From assembly GCA_021324615.1 (NCBI GenBank), contig JAJPIT010000044.1, positions 1-50,820 of the forward strand: 50,820 nucleotides of DNA, written 5' to 3'. Within the stretch, counting starts at the first letter, position 1; every line of letters begins with the position of its first letter. Below the pieces are notes generated by a model. That model worked only from the letters and a program-made list of their open reading frames with translations. It was not told where the DNA came from and did not search any database. This stretch comes from Terriglobia bacterium. GTDB lineage: Bacteria > Acidobacteriota > Terriglobia > Bryobacterales > Bryobacteraceae. Shown here piece after piece: positions 27,763 to 35,833 of the stretch. Position numbers and translations under genes: made by a program.

Positions 27763-28028
27763 GCCCCCGCGTGCTCACCGGCGTGATCCGCCACTTTATG
27801 GCGCATCCGGCCGAGCCCAAAACGGGTTACGACCTGTTGAGCGATCGCGAGCGGGAAGTGCTGGTGCTGCTGGCCGAGGGCAGCTCGCTTAAGGACATCG
27901 CGCGCAAGCTGAATCTGAGCGTCAAAACCATCGACGCCCACAAATATAATCTGATGCGCAAATTGAACCTGCACGACCGCAGCGAACTGATCCGTTACGC
28001 GATCCGCAAGCGGCTGGTCGAAGCCTAG
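27759..28028 (+). CDS. Response regulator, LuxR-type HTH half (split NarL-type)
   Basis: An 89-residue piece carrying a complete LuxR/GerE HTH: LLSDREREVLVLLAEGSSLKDIARKLNLSVKTIDAHKYNLMRKL, ending AIRKRLVEA. It has the DNA-recognition helix but no receiver. Its ATG overlaps the receiver stop (ATGA), which would allow coupled translation if the split is real. As a stand-alone protein it would bind DNA without phosphorylation control. The closest gene pair is the upstream kinase/receiver, and the divergent polysaccharide operon is a plausible target (inference). Confidence 0.75.
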   Translation: MSPRVLTGVIRHFMAHPAEPKTGYDLLSDREREVLVLLAEGSSLKDIARKLNLSVKTIDAHKYNLMRKLNLHDRSELIRYAIRKRLVEA

Positions 28029-28030
28029 AA

Positions 28031-29005
28031 TTACAACGCGGCCAGCGCTTCGAAGTCGGCGTTGCCGCCCGAAATAATCACGCCGATGCGTTCGATTCCG
28101 GCGGGCAGTTTCTTAAACAGCACCGCCGCCGCGCCCACCGCCCCGCTCGGCTCGGCCACGATCTTCATCCGCATCATCAGCAGCTTTACCGCCTCGCGGA
28201 TCTCGCCTTCGCTCACCAGCACAATGGCCTCCACGTTGCGCCGCAGAATCGGAAACGTCAGTGCGCCCGGCATTGTCGTTCGCAGCCCGTCGGCGATCGT
28301 GGAGGGCGTGTCGATCTGGACCCTTTCGCCCGCGGCAAACGATAAATATGTGTCGTTGGCCAGCTCCGGTTCAACTCCGAAGACGCGGATCCCCGGCCGC
28401 AGATGCCGCGCCGCGATCGACGATCCGGCGCACAGCCCGCCGCCGCCGACGCACACCACCAGCGCATCCAGATCGGGAACCTCTTCGAGCAGCTCCCGCG
28501 CCGCCGTGCCTTGCCCCGCGATCGTCCATGGATGATCATACGGCGGCACGATTGTCGCGCCGGTCTCGCGTGCGATCCGCCCGCTGATCTGCTCGCGCGT
28601 TTCGCCTCCGAAGCGGTCGTAGAAGACGATCTTCGCTCCGCGGGCCCGCGTGCCTTCGATCTTCGTCCTGGGGGCGTCCTCCGGCATCACCAGCGTCGCC
28701 GGAGCGCCCACAAACTCCGCCGCGATCGCCACCGCCTGCGCGTGATTCCCGGATGAGTGCGAAACCACCCCTCTGGCAAGCTGCTCCTTGGGAAGGGAGA
28801 GGATGAAATTCGCCGCGCCGCGGATTTTGAACGCGCCGCCGGTTTGAAAATTTTCGCATTTAAAAAACACCGAAGCGCCGGCCAGTGCATCGATCGAACG
28901 CGAGCTCAGCACCGGAGTCCGCTTGGCGATCGGCCGGATGCGCTCGGCCGCCCGGCGGATATCCTCATAAGTCACTTCAGTAACCGGCATGCTTATCGAC
29001 GACAT
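28031..29005 (-). CDS. Threonine/serine dehydratase (or serine racemase)
   Basis: A 324-residue fold-type II PLP enzyme of the short TdcB/serine-racemase type, without the C-terminal ACT domain of biosynthetic IlvA. K60 (GGAFKIRGA) binds PLP, the phosphate loop is GGGGLCAG, and SSGNHAQAVA is the substrate loop. It would deaminate threonine to 2-oxobutyrate or serine to pyruvate; racemase activity cannot be excluded. It overlaps the end of the upstream 2-hydroxyacid dehydrogenase gene by 29 bases. An ATG at 28990 is an alternative start. Confidence 0.88.
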   Translation of the reverse strand: MSSISMPVTEVTYEDIRRAAERIRPIAKRTPVLSSRSIDALAGASVFFKCENFQTGGAFKIRGAANFILSLPKEQLARGVVSHSSGNHAQAVAIAAEFVGAPATLVMPEDAPRTKIEGTRARGAKIVFYDRFGGETREQISGRIARETGATIVPPYDHPWTIAGQGTAARELLEEVPDLDALVVCVGGGGLCAGSSIAARHLRPGIRVFGVEPELANDTYLSFAAGERVQIDTPSTIADGLRTTMPGALTFPILRRNVEAIVLVSEGEIREAVKLLMMRMKIVAEPSGAVGAAAVLFKKLPAGIERIGVIISGGNADFEALAAL

Positions 29006-29906
29006 TCTGGAGCGGTTCGCCTTTCACGAAACGATGGAAATTTTCCACAAAAAATTGCAGCGCGCGCTCGCGCAGATCGGGCAGAAGATCGGCGCTATGC
29101 GGGGAAATCAGCACGTTTTCCAGCTCGAAAAACGGCGAATCGGGGGGCAGCGGCTCGGTTTCAAAGACGTCCAGCGCCGCGCCGCGGATCCGGTTCTCCC
29201 GCAGCGCCGCGATGAGCGCCTTCTCGTCGATCACCGGCCCGCGCCCGACGTTGATGATCACCGCGGTCCTCTTCATCGCGGCGATTTCGGCCGCGCCGAT
29301 CATTCCCCGCGTCTCGCGCGTCAGCGGGGCGCAAACCGCGGCGAAGTCGCACTGCGATAGAACCTCCCGCAGCTTGGCGCGCTCCCCGCGCCGGATGGTC
29401 AGAATGTTCATCCCGAATGCGCGCGCCCGTTCCTCCGCCGCGCGGCCGATCGAGCCGTAGCCGATGATGGCCAGCGTCTGCCCGTACAGTTCTCCGTGCT
29501 CGGCCGGCTTCCATCGCCGCGCGCGCTGATCCTCCAGATTCTTGCGCATATCGTAGGTGAAGAACAGCATCGCTCCCACGATCCATTCCCCCAGCGGCCG
29601 CGCAAACACGCCCCGCCCGTTGGTCAGCGGCACCTCGCTGGCGGCGATCTCCGGCGATAGGACCTTTTCGACTCCCGCCGCCGGCGAATGCGCCCAGCGC
29701 AGGCGCCTGCCCTGGCGGAACGCTTCCTGAAACAGTTCGCCGCCGCGAAAATCGCCGTTGAGCAGGACATCGGCCTCCGGCGCGGCCCGCAGGATCTCGC
29801 CGCGGTCGTTGGTCACGATCATGCGCGCCATGGATTTGAGCTGCCCCAAGGGCGCCAGATAGGCGGCCGCCGGGTCGGCCACCACCAGCAAAGTCAGATC
29901 GGGCAC
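28977..29906 (-). CDS. D-isomer 2-hydroxyacid dehydrogenase
   Basis: A 309-residue NAD(P)-dependent reductase. The dinucleotide motif is GYGSIG (149-154). The catalytic triad R222 (INVGRGPVID), E251 (FETEPLP) and H270 (ISPHSAD) is complete. It interconverts 2-oxoacids and D-2-hydroxyacids; the exact acid is unknown. It starts at GTG. Because the dehydratase gene overlaps its end, a link such as threonine to 2-oxobutyrate to 2-hydroxybutyrate, or serine to pyruvate to lactate, is possible but unproven. Confidence 0.9.
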   Translation of the reverse strand: MPDLTLLVVADPAAAYLAPLGQLKSMARMIVTNDRGEILRAAPEADVLLNGDFRGGELFQEAFRQGRRLRWAHSPAAGVEKVLSPEIAASEVPLTNGRGVFARPLGEWIVGAMLFFTYDMRKNLEDQRARRWKPAEHGELYGQTLAIIGYGSIGRAAEERARAFGMNILTIRRGERAKLREVLSQCDFAAVCAPLTRETRGMIGAAEIAAMKRTAVIINVGRGPVIDEKALIAALRENRIRGAALDVFETEPLPPDSPFFELENVLISPHSADLLPDLRERALQFFVENFHRFVKGEPLQNVVDKHAGY

Positions 29907-29985
29907 AAACTCCTAGAATAGCGGGAATCGGCGCCATGAACCGGCGGGCCCCTTTTTTACGCAATCCACTAAGGAGTACTCTGGA

Positions 29986-30009
29986 ATGACGCCTGAGGAC
30001 CAGGGATGA
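29986..30009 (+). CDS. Possible leader micro-ORF upstream of the kinase operon
   Basis: A 7-codon frame (MTPEDQG) with an excellent AAGGAG (29971-29976) nine bases before its ATG. Its TGA (30007-30009) overlaps the ATG of the first kinase (30006-30008). The kinase start itself has only CAGGG close by, so ribosomes may load at the micro-ORF and restart at the kinase. Nothing besides signal placement supports translation. Confidence 0.35.
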   Translation: MTPEDQG

Positions 30010-31313
30010 ACGCCGAAACGCTCTGCCTCGGCTGTATGCAGGACGATTCCGGCGCCGCCGTATGCCCGCGCTGCGGCTCGCCCTCCGCTCTGCCCGCGCG
30101 CAACGCCCTCCAACTCCCGCTCCGCACCGTGCTGCACAATCTGTATATCGTCGGCAAAGCCATCGGGCACGGCGGATTCGGCATCACGTATCTGGCCTGG
30201 GACACCGCCTCGCAGACCCGCGTCGCCATCAAGGAATATCTGCCAAAAGGAATCGCCGGACGCGCCCCGGCCGGCACGCTGGTGGTTCCTTACGAACAGA
30301 CGCGGCGCGAATTTCAGTGGGGGCTTAACCGTTTTCTCGACGAAGCGCGAACGCTTCAGCGCTTCCGTTGGCTGGCCGGAATCGTCTCGGTCGAAACCCT
30401 GTTCAGCGAAAACGGAACCGCGTATCTGGTCATGGAACACCTGGACGGCTGGACCTTCGAGGAATTCTTAACCAGCCGCGGCGGCTTCGTGCCCATGAAA
30501 ACCGCCATCCGGGTGATGCTGCCCGTCATGGACGCGCTCGGCGCGATTCACGCCGAAGGCATTCTGCACCGCGATATCAGCCCGGATAACATCTACCTGA
30601 CGCGCGCGGCTCAGGTGAAGCTGATCGACTTCGGCTCGGCGCGCAACGCGCTGATCCAGAAAAGCCGGCGCCTCTCCATCGTCTTAAAAGAAGGCTACGC
30701 TCCCGAAGAACAGTATCGCGCCAGCGGGATTCAAGGCCCCTGGACCGACGTCTACGCCACCGCCGCGACGTTCTATCACGCCATCACCGGAAAAATTCCG
30801 CAGCCCGCGCTGGACCGCCTGGTGAGGGACAGACTCGAACCGCCCGGCGCGCTCGGCATCCACTTGCCCCGCCCGGTAGAAGCGGCGCTGATGAAAGCTC
30901 TGGCGGTGCGGGCGGCGGACCGTTTCCAGTCAATACAGGATTTCCGGGCCGTGCTTACCGGAGAATCGGACCTGACGGCGCCGCCAACGCCGGCCCCTCC
31001 GCCCGCGCCAACGGCCGCCCGCAGGGTTTATGTTCCGGTGCCCGCCGTGCCCGCCCCGGCCGCCCCGGCTCCCGCCCGGCGCGCCAACCGCCGCTGGCTG
31101 ATTCCGGCGATCCTGGGACTGCTCGCGCTCCTTGCGCTGCTGGCCGCGCTCAGCCGCGCCGCCAGCTCCCGGCCCGCCGCACTGCAAGCCCCCGCCGCTG
31201 GATCGCATGCCATTGCGTCGCCGCCGGAGATGCGGTGCAATATAGAAATCCCGGAATATCGGAATGGGCCCGCACTTATCTTCCCGCTTCGCGCTTCCGA
31301 AGTAATGCGATGA
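30006..31313 (+). CDS. Ser/Thr protein kinase with N-terminal zinc ribbon (1)
   Basis: A 435-residue Hanks-type kinase. The N-terminal zinc ribbon has C7, C10, C20 and C23. The kinase domain (~45-320) has glycine loop GHGGFG (54-59), K76, helix-C E113, HRDISPDN with D190 and N195, DFG at 208-210, and GYAPEEQY in the activation segment, so it should be active. A Pro/Ala linker precedes one membrane segment (~364-384). Only about 50 residues follow, with no recognised domain. Its stop overlaps the next kinase's ATG (ATGA). It is paralogous to the following gene and probably arose with it by tandem duplication. Confidence 0.92.
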   Translation: MNAETLCLGCMQDDSGAAVCPRCGSPSALPARNALQLPLRTVLHNLYIVGKAIGHGGFGITYLAWDTASQTRVAIKEYLPKGIAGRAPAGTLVVPYEQTRREFQWGLNRFLDEARTLQRFRWLAGIVSVETLFSENGTAYLVMEHLDGWTFEEFLTSRGGFVPMKTAIRVMLPVMDALGAIHAEGILHRDISPDNIYLTRAAQVKLIDFGSARNALIQKSRRLSIVLKEGYAPEEQYRASGIQGPWTDVYATAATFYHAITGKIPQPALDRLVRDRLEPPGALGIHLPRPVEAALMKALAVRAADRFQSIQDFRAVLTGESDLTAPPTPAPPPAPTAARRVYVPVPAVPAPAAPAPARRANRRWLIPAILGLLALLALLAALSRAASSRPAALQAPAAGSHAIASPPEMRCNIEIPEYRNGPALIFPLRASEVMR

Positions 31314-33511
31314 ACCTCGCCACCATCTGCGTCGGCTGCATGGACAATGATACCGGCGACGCCATCTGCCCCAAATGCGGCAGCCCGTTCGATCTTCCCC
31401 CCAAAAATACGCTGCAACTCAAGCCGCGAAGCATGCTGCGCGATCAGTACCTGATCGGCCGCGCGCTGGGCCACGGCGGATTCGGAATCACCTATCTCGC
31501 CTGGGACATCGGCCTCGAAACAAGACTGGCGATCAAGGAATACATGCCCAACGGCGTGGCCGGCCGCGCCTCGGGCGAAACCAAGGTCTCCGCCTACTCC
31601 GACCAGACCCGCCAGGAGTTCGAATGGGGCCTCGACCGTTTCCTGGACGAGGCGCGCACACTTAAAAAGTTCAGCGATCATCCCGGAATCGTCTCGGTCG
31701 ACACGATTTTCCGCGAGAACGGCACCGCCTACCTGGTCATGGAGTACCTCGACGGCTGGACGCTCGAGGAATTCCTGCGCAAGCGCGGCGGAAAGATCGG
31801 ATTTGAAACCGCGCTGCGGATCCTCGCGCCGGTGCTCGACGCGCTCACCGCCGTTCACGCCGAGGGCATCCTGCACCGCGACATCAGCCCGGATAATATC
31901 TATCTCACCCGCGCCGGAAAAGTGAAGCTGATCGACTTCGGCGCCGCGCGCAACGCCCTCAGCCAGAAGAGCCGCAATCTCTCGATCATCCTGAAGGAAG
32001 GGTATGCGCCGGAGGAGCAGTACCGCGCCAGCGGCATTCAGGGGCCCTGGACCGACGTTTACGCCGTCGCCGCGACGCTCTATCACGCCCTCACCGGACA
32101 GGTGCCGCAGCCCTCGCTGGACCGCATGGCGGAAGATCGCCTGGCGCCGCCTACGCGGCTGGGCGCCGAAATCGCGCCCAATGTCGAAGCCGCGATCCTG
32201 AGGGCCCTGGCGATCCGGGCCCAGGATCGTTTCCAATCGGCCGAGGATTTTAAGAGCGCGCTCGAAGGGCAAATCGTCGTCGAAGCGCCGCGGCCGGCCA
32301 GCTACCATCCGGCCGGGGGTCCTGCTCCGGCGCCGCAGGAGTTGCCTCCGCCCGCGCCGGTTTCGGCGCATACCCCGCCGCCCATGCCGCCGCCTCCGCC
32401 TGCCGCCGCCTCCGCCAAACCGCGCTGGATCCTGCCGGCGGCATTCGGAGTCGTCGCGCTCGCGGCGGTCGCCTGGGTCCTGTTGCGCGTGCCCCAACCC
32501 GGCCCCGCCGGACCCAGCGGACCCAGCGGGTCCTCCAGCGATGCCGCCGCCAGCGGAGCGAGCGGTGCGGCCGGGACGTCTGCCGGACCAAGCGCCGGAT
32601 CCGGAACAACCGGCCCGTCCACGCAGACAAGCGGCCCCGGCGGCGCCACCTCAGGCGGCGCCACGTCCGGCCCCACCGGCCCCACCGGGTCGCCGTCGGG
32701 TCCCAGCAGCCGCCGCCGCGATAAGAATCAGGAGACGAGCCAGATTGGTTCCACCGGCGCGCCTACCGGATCGAGCAGTGCGCCTACCGGATCGAGCAGC
32801 GCGCCCACCGGCGCGTCCGGAGCTCCGGCTGGCCCAACCAGTTATCCGACGGCTCCCGCGGGCGCCACCGGGAGTCAGGCTACCAATTCGGCTGGCTCCA
32901 CAGCCGGGCCTCCCGGCGGCGGCGACAGCATCGTTCCCTTTCAGGATTATCCGCAGCCCGGACCGCCGAATGGCCGCCCCGGGGGCAACACCGACTACAA
33001 CAGCCTCCTCCAGCAGGCCAAAGATGCCTGGAGCAGCCGGAATTTCGCCGCCGTCCAGCAGCTTCTGACGCGCGCCATTCAGGCCGATCCCAATAACCCG
33101 CGCGCCTATTCTGGATTGGGCGAGTTGTATCTGTACATTTTCAACAACCCCGGCCTGGCCATGCAGAATTATCAGGCCGCCATCGCCCGCGGAGGCGAAG
33201 CCATCTTCCACGTGATGCACGATCACAGCGCCGATAGTTTCGTCACACACTGCCAGGGCTATCTGCGGATCTCGGCGAACGCCGTGCGCTACCAGCCGGT
33301 GCCGCAGACCATTCACGCCTTCCAGGTTTCCAAGGCGCAGATCCGCGAGGCGCGCAATAATCGCGAGCTGGCCCTCAACTTCAAGCGCGGGCGCATCCAG
33401 TTCCACTCCTTTCATATCCGGCTCAACGACGGACAGAACTTCAATTTCGCCGGGGAAAGCAGATCGGACGAAGCCGAGCGCCAGATGATCGTCGCCTTCA
33501 TCGGCCGCTGA
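31310..33511 (+). CDS. Zinc-ribbon Ser/Thr kinase with collagen-like linker and TPR (2)
   Basis: A 733-residue paralogue of the preceding kinase. It has a zinc ribbon C7/C10/C20/C23, K76, HRD at 189-191, N196 and DFG at 209-211, all intact. One membrane segment lies at ~372-392. Outside it is a Gly/Pro/Ser/Thr-rich, partly collagen-like linker (~397-540; GPAGPSGPSG, SGPTGPTGSPSGPS), then a TPR-like unit (~563-625; AIQADPNNPRAYSGLGELYLY), then an unrecognised, probably beta-rich domain (~632-733) with HxFxV and LNDGQNFNF. The frame opens 25 codons upstream, but the ATG overlapping the preceding stop is preferred. The 3' end overlaps the convergent flavoprotein gene by 14 bases. Confidence 0.9.
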   Translation: MNLATICVGCMDNDTGDAICPKCGSPFDLPPKNTLQLKPRSMLRDQYLIGRALGHGGFGITYLAWDIGLETRLAIKEYMPNGVAGRASGETKVSAYSDQTRQEFEWGLDRFLDEARTLKKFSDHPGIVSVDTIFRENGTAYLVMEYLDGWTLEEFLRKRGGKIGFETALRILAPVLDALTAVHAEGILHRDISPDNIYLTRAGKVKLIDFGAARNALSQKSRNLSIILKEGYAPEEQYRASGIQGPWTDVYAVAATLYHALTGQVPQPSLDRMAEDRLAPPTRLGAEIAPNVEAAILRALAIRAQDRFQSAEDFKSALEGQIVVEAPRPASYHPAGGPAPAPQELPPPAPVSAHTPPPMPPPPPAAASAKPRWILPAAFGVVALAAVAWVLLRVPQPGPAGPSGPSGSSSDAAASGASGAAGTSAGPSAGSGTTGPSTQTSGPGGATSGGATSGPTGPTGSPSGPSSRRRDKNQETSQIGSTGAPTGSSSAPTGSSSAPTGASGAPAGPTSYPTAPAGATGSQATNSAGSTAGPPGGGDSIVPFQDYPQPGPPNGRPGGNTDYNSLLQQAKDAWSSRNFAAVQQLLTRAIQADPNNPRAYSGLGELYLYIFNNPGLAMQNYQAAIARGGEAIFHVMHDHSADSFVTHCQGYLRISANAVRYQPVPQTIHAFQVSKAQIREARNNRELALNFKRGRIQFHSFHIRLNDGQNFNFAGESRSDEAERQMIVAFIGR
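32759..32821 (+). repeat. 21-bp tandem repeat inside the kinase linker
   Basis: Two adjacent 21-base units (32759-32779 and 32780-32800), each reading GCGCCTACCGGATCGAGCAG plus T or C, are followed by a degenerate third. They encode the APTGSSS repeats of the extracytoplasmic linker. In-frame length makes this a place where the linker could grow or shrink by replication slippage. Confidence 0.8.
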
Positions 33512-34736
33512 CGGATTCCGGATCCGCCCCGCGCTTCCGCCCTGCCGCCGGCCTGGCCGAAAACGGCTGGCGCAGCAGAACCTTCGCCCCCGCGGCCGCT
33601 GCCCGCGGATTGGAGGCCGCCAGGCGCCACAGCCAGCCGCCGCTCAGCCTGCTCTTTAATAGCTGGACGAACTGCGCGGGCGAAAGCAGCTTGACGATTT
33701 CCAGACGCTCATCCCATTTGCGGTCGTCCCATTGCGCAATGCGCCGGCTGATCCTATGAGCCAGACGCAGATCCGCGCCGAATTTATTTCGCCACGCGGT
33801 CTCCAGCCGCGCCAGCGATGCGCGCGATACATCGTTGCGCTCCAGCGCGCCGGCGACCGTATCCGCCGCCATCCGGCCGGCCTGGATCGCCCAGCGGATG
33901 CCTTCGCCGAGCAGGCTCGAGGCGTGCCCCGCCGCATCGCCGATGCCCGCGATTCCATCGCCGGTGAACACCGCGGCGAAGGTTTCCGCGGGAATCAATC
34001 CGGTGTGATGCTCCACCGGCTGCGCCTTCCTGAGCGAAGCAATCGACGCCACGAAACGGTCGAGAAAGTCCTGAGGTCTCTCCGCCGAATCCGGATGAAG
34101 AATGCCAACCCCCGCGCGCACCCGGTTCCGTCCCCAGGGAAAAACCCAGGCGTAGCCGGATGGCGCGGCATCGCTGCCCACCGCGAGGATCGCCTCATCG
34201 GGATTGCAGTACGGAGCGTACAGATCGTATTCAGCCCCGACTCCGAAACGGCGGAACCCGGGAGCCAGCCCCGCGCTTTTCAGAATCGCCGACCGGTAGC
34301 CCGTCGCATCGATCACCACGCGCGCCGCGATCTCCCCCTCCCTGGTGCGGACGCCGCGCACCGCGCCCCGCTCGAGGATGGCCGACTGTGCCGCCGTCGA
34401 TAGTCGAAGCGCGGCGCCCGCGGCGATGGCCCGTTCGGCCAGGAACTGAAACACGCCTCGAACGTCGATCACGCACAGCGCGGGCTGGTCGAACTCGAAT
34501 CGGGCTTCGTTGCCCGGCGACCGGAACACGACACGCCAAATCGGGTGGTACAGGTGGCCCGGAATCCCGAGCGTGTCCAACTCGTCGATGAAGCTCCCCC
34601 CGCTGGTGCGGATCGGCGACCCGATCTCGTGATTCCGCTCCACAACCACAACCGAGCAGCCGCGGGCGGCCAGCCCTGTGGCAGCGGAAAGCCCCGCCGG
34701 CCCCCCTCCGGCGATCACCGCGTCCCAGCAACGCAT
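33498..34736 (-). CDS. Geranylgeranyl-reductase-family FAD oxidoreductase
   Basis: A 412-residue flavoprotein. The N-terminal FAD-binding fold is AVIAGGGPAGLSAATGLAARG, ending its beta-alpha-beta unit in VVVVERN. The second FAD motif, GIAGIGDAAGHASSLLGEGI, is typical of the geranylgeranyl reductase family. Members saturate isoprenoid chains of lipids, quinones or chlorophyll; the substrate here is unknown. The ATG at 34736 is preferred over a GTG at 34745, with CAGG four bases upstream. It is convergent with, and overlaps, the second kinase gene. Confidence 0.85.
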   Translation of the reverse strand: MRCWDAVIAGGGPAGLSAATGLAARGCSVVVVERNHEIGSPIRTSGGSFIDELDTLGIPGHLYHPIWRVVFRSPGNEARFEFDQPALCVIDVRGVFQFLAERAIAAGAALRLSTAAQSAILERGAVRGVRTREGEIAARVVIDATGYRSAILKSAGLAPGFRRFGVGAEYDLYAPYCNPDEAILAVGSDAAPSGYAWVFPWGRNRVRAGVGILHPDSAERPQDFLDRFVASIASLRKAQPVEHHTGLIPAETFAAVFTGDGIAGIGDAAGHASSLLGEGIRWAIQAGRMAADTVAGALERNDVSRASLARLETAWRNKFGADLRLAHRISRRIAQWDDRKWDERLEIVKLLSPAQFVQLLKSRLSGGWLWRLAASNPRAAAAGAKVLLRQPFSARPAAGRKRGADPESVSGR

Positions 34737-35028
34737 AACCTGCACCTGATCATCGTACCAGGATGATTGTGCTATCCTGAAGCTTCCGAATAGGTTGGGT
34801 AGGTTTTCAGGGGCCGTCTCCGGGCGGAGCGGGGTAAGGCCGTCTCTTTAATGCTTATTCCGGATTCAAATTTCTGTCCTCGATTCCCATGTCTTTCAAA
34901 CTTCCCGGCTAAGGTGACCTTAGGTACGAATTAAGACAAGTCTTCGGCGTAAATGTAAGAGCCGGCTCGATTGATGAAAGTACTAGGACCGCTTATCATC
35001 GGGACGAAGTAACCAGGATTTGGAGCGT
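34737..35028 (+). promoter_or_regulatory. Long leader upstream of a response-regulator gene
   Basis: This 292-base interval is less GC-rich than its surroundings. TGC-TATCCT (about 34770-34778) looks like an extended -10, which would give a 5' leader of roughly 240 bases. The leader has GC blocks (GGCCGTCTCCGGGCGGAG) and CCGAATAGG / TTATTCCGG, which could pair imperfectly. No known riboswitch family is recognised. A separate small RNA is equally possible. Confidence 0.35.
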
Positions 35029-35778
35029 ATGACAACTATGACAGTCCCAACCCATGGAGGCCCCGGGGCCGCCGGCGACAAGGCGGATAAGAAAAAGGCA
35101 ACGGTTCGCATCGTCATCGCCGACGACCATCCCATTGTCCGCGACGGGCTAAAAAAACTGCTCCTTTTGGAAGACGACTTCGAAGTCGTCGGCGAGGCCG
35201 GCGACGGCCGCGAGGTTCTCGATAAAGTGCAGGAACTGGATCCGGACGTCCTGCTGCTCGATCTGCGAATGCCGAATCTCGACGGGCTGTCCGCGCTTCA
35301 GGCGCTCCAGCAAAACAACAAGCGCACGCGAGTCATCGTGCTGACCGCCTCAGAGGACAAGAACGAGTTCGTGCAGGCGATGAAACTCGGCTGTAGCGGA
35401 ATCGTCCTGAAGCAGACCGCGCCGGACCTGATCGTCAAGAGCATCCGCAAGGTCCATGCCGGCGAGATCTGGCTCGATTCCCACACCACCGCCGCGGTGA
35501 TGCGGCAGTTCCAGAGCGGCGCCGATGCCGTCGCCGGCGGCCCCTCCAAGGGCCGCGAGCGCAGCCCGCTCAGCGCCCGCGAACGGGAGATCGTCGCGCT
35601 GGTCGCCCAGGGCTACAAGAACAAGGAAATGGCCGAGAAGATGTTCATCAGCGAGCAGACGGTGAAGAATCATCTGCACAACATCTTCGACAAACTCGGC
35701 GTCTCGGACCGGCTGGAGCTCGCCCTCTACGCCATCCACAAGGGACTGCACCTGGCCGGCGAGCCTACCGTCCGGTAA
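35029..35778 (+). CDS. NarL/FixJ-type response regulator
   Basis: A 249-residue two-domain regulator. A short, Lys-rich N-terminal extension (1-26) precedes a receiver with D32/D33, phospho-acceptor D78 (LLLDLRMP), T106 and K128. The output is a LuxR HTH (~183-240; PLSAREREIVALVAQGYKNKEMAEKMFISEQTVKNHL split across helices). No kinase gene is adjacent, so it is an orphan in this window. The ATG at 35029 has GGAG upstream; a TTG at 35020 and an ATG at 35038 are alternatives. Targets are unknown. Confidence 0.92.
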   Translation: MTTMTVPTHGGPGAAGDKADKKKATVRIVIADDHPIVRDGLKKLLLLEDDFEVVGEAGDGREVLDKVQELDPDVLLLDLRMPNLDGLSALQALQQNNKRTRVIVLTASEDKNEFVQAMKLGCSGIVLKQTAPDLIVKSIRKVHAGEIWLDSHTTAAVMRQFQSGADAVAGGPSKGRERSPLSAREREIVALVAQGYKNKEMAEKMFISEQTVKNHLHNIFDKLGVSDRLELALYAIHKGLHLAGEPTVR

Positions 35779-35833
35779 ACGCCCCAGCACGCGTCCTGCA
35801 AACGCGGCCGCCCGCCGCCCCATCCCGCGCCGC

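Noticed and set aside
31028-32497. 489-codon minus-strand open frame across the two kinases
   Set aside because: Both kinases show all catalytic motifs on the plus strand; the reverse frame has none.
32759-32821. CRISPR-like repeat
   Set aside because: Only two to three contiguous 21-base units without spacers, in frame inside a kinase gene; it encodes a protein repeat.
34770-34960. Cyclic-di-GMP or other known riboswitch, or 6S RNA
   Set aside because: No family-specific conserved core could be matched by eye; left as an unidentified leader.
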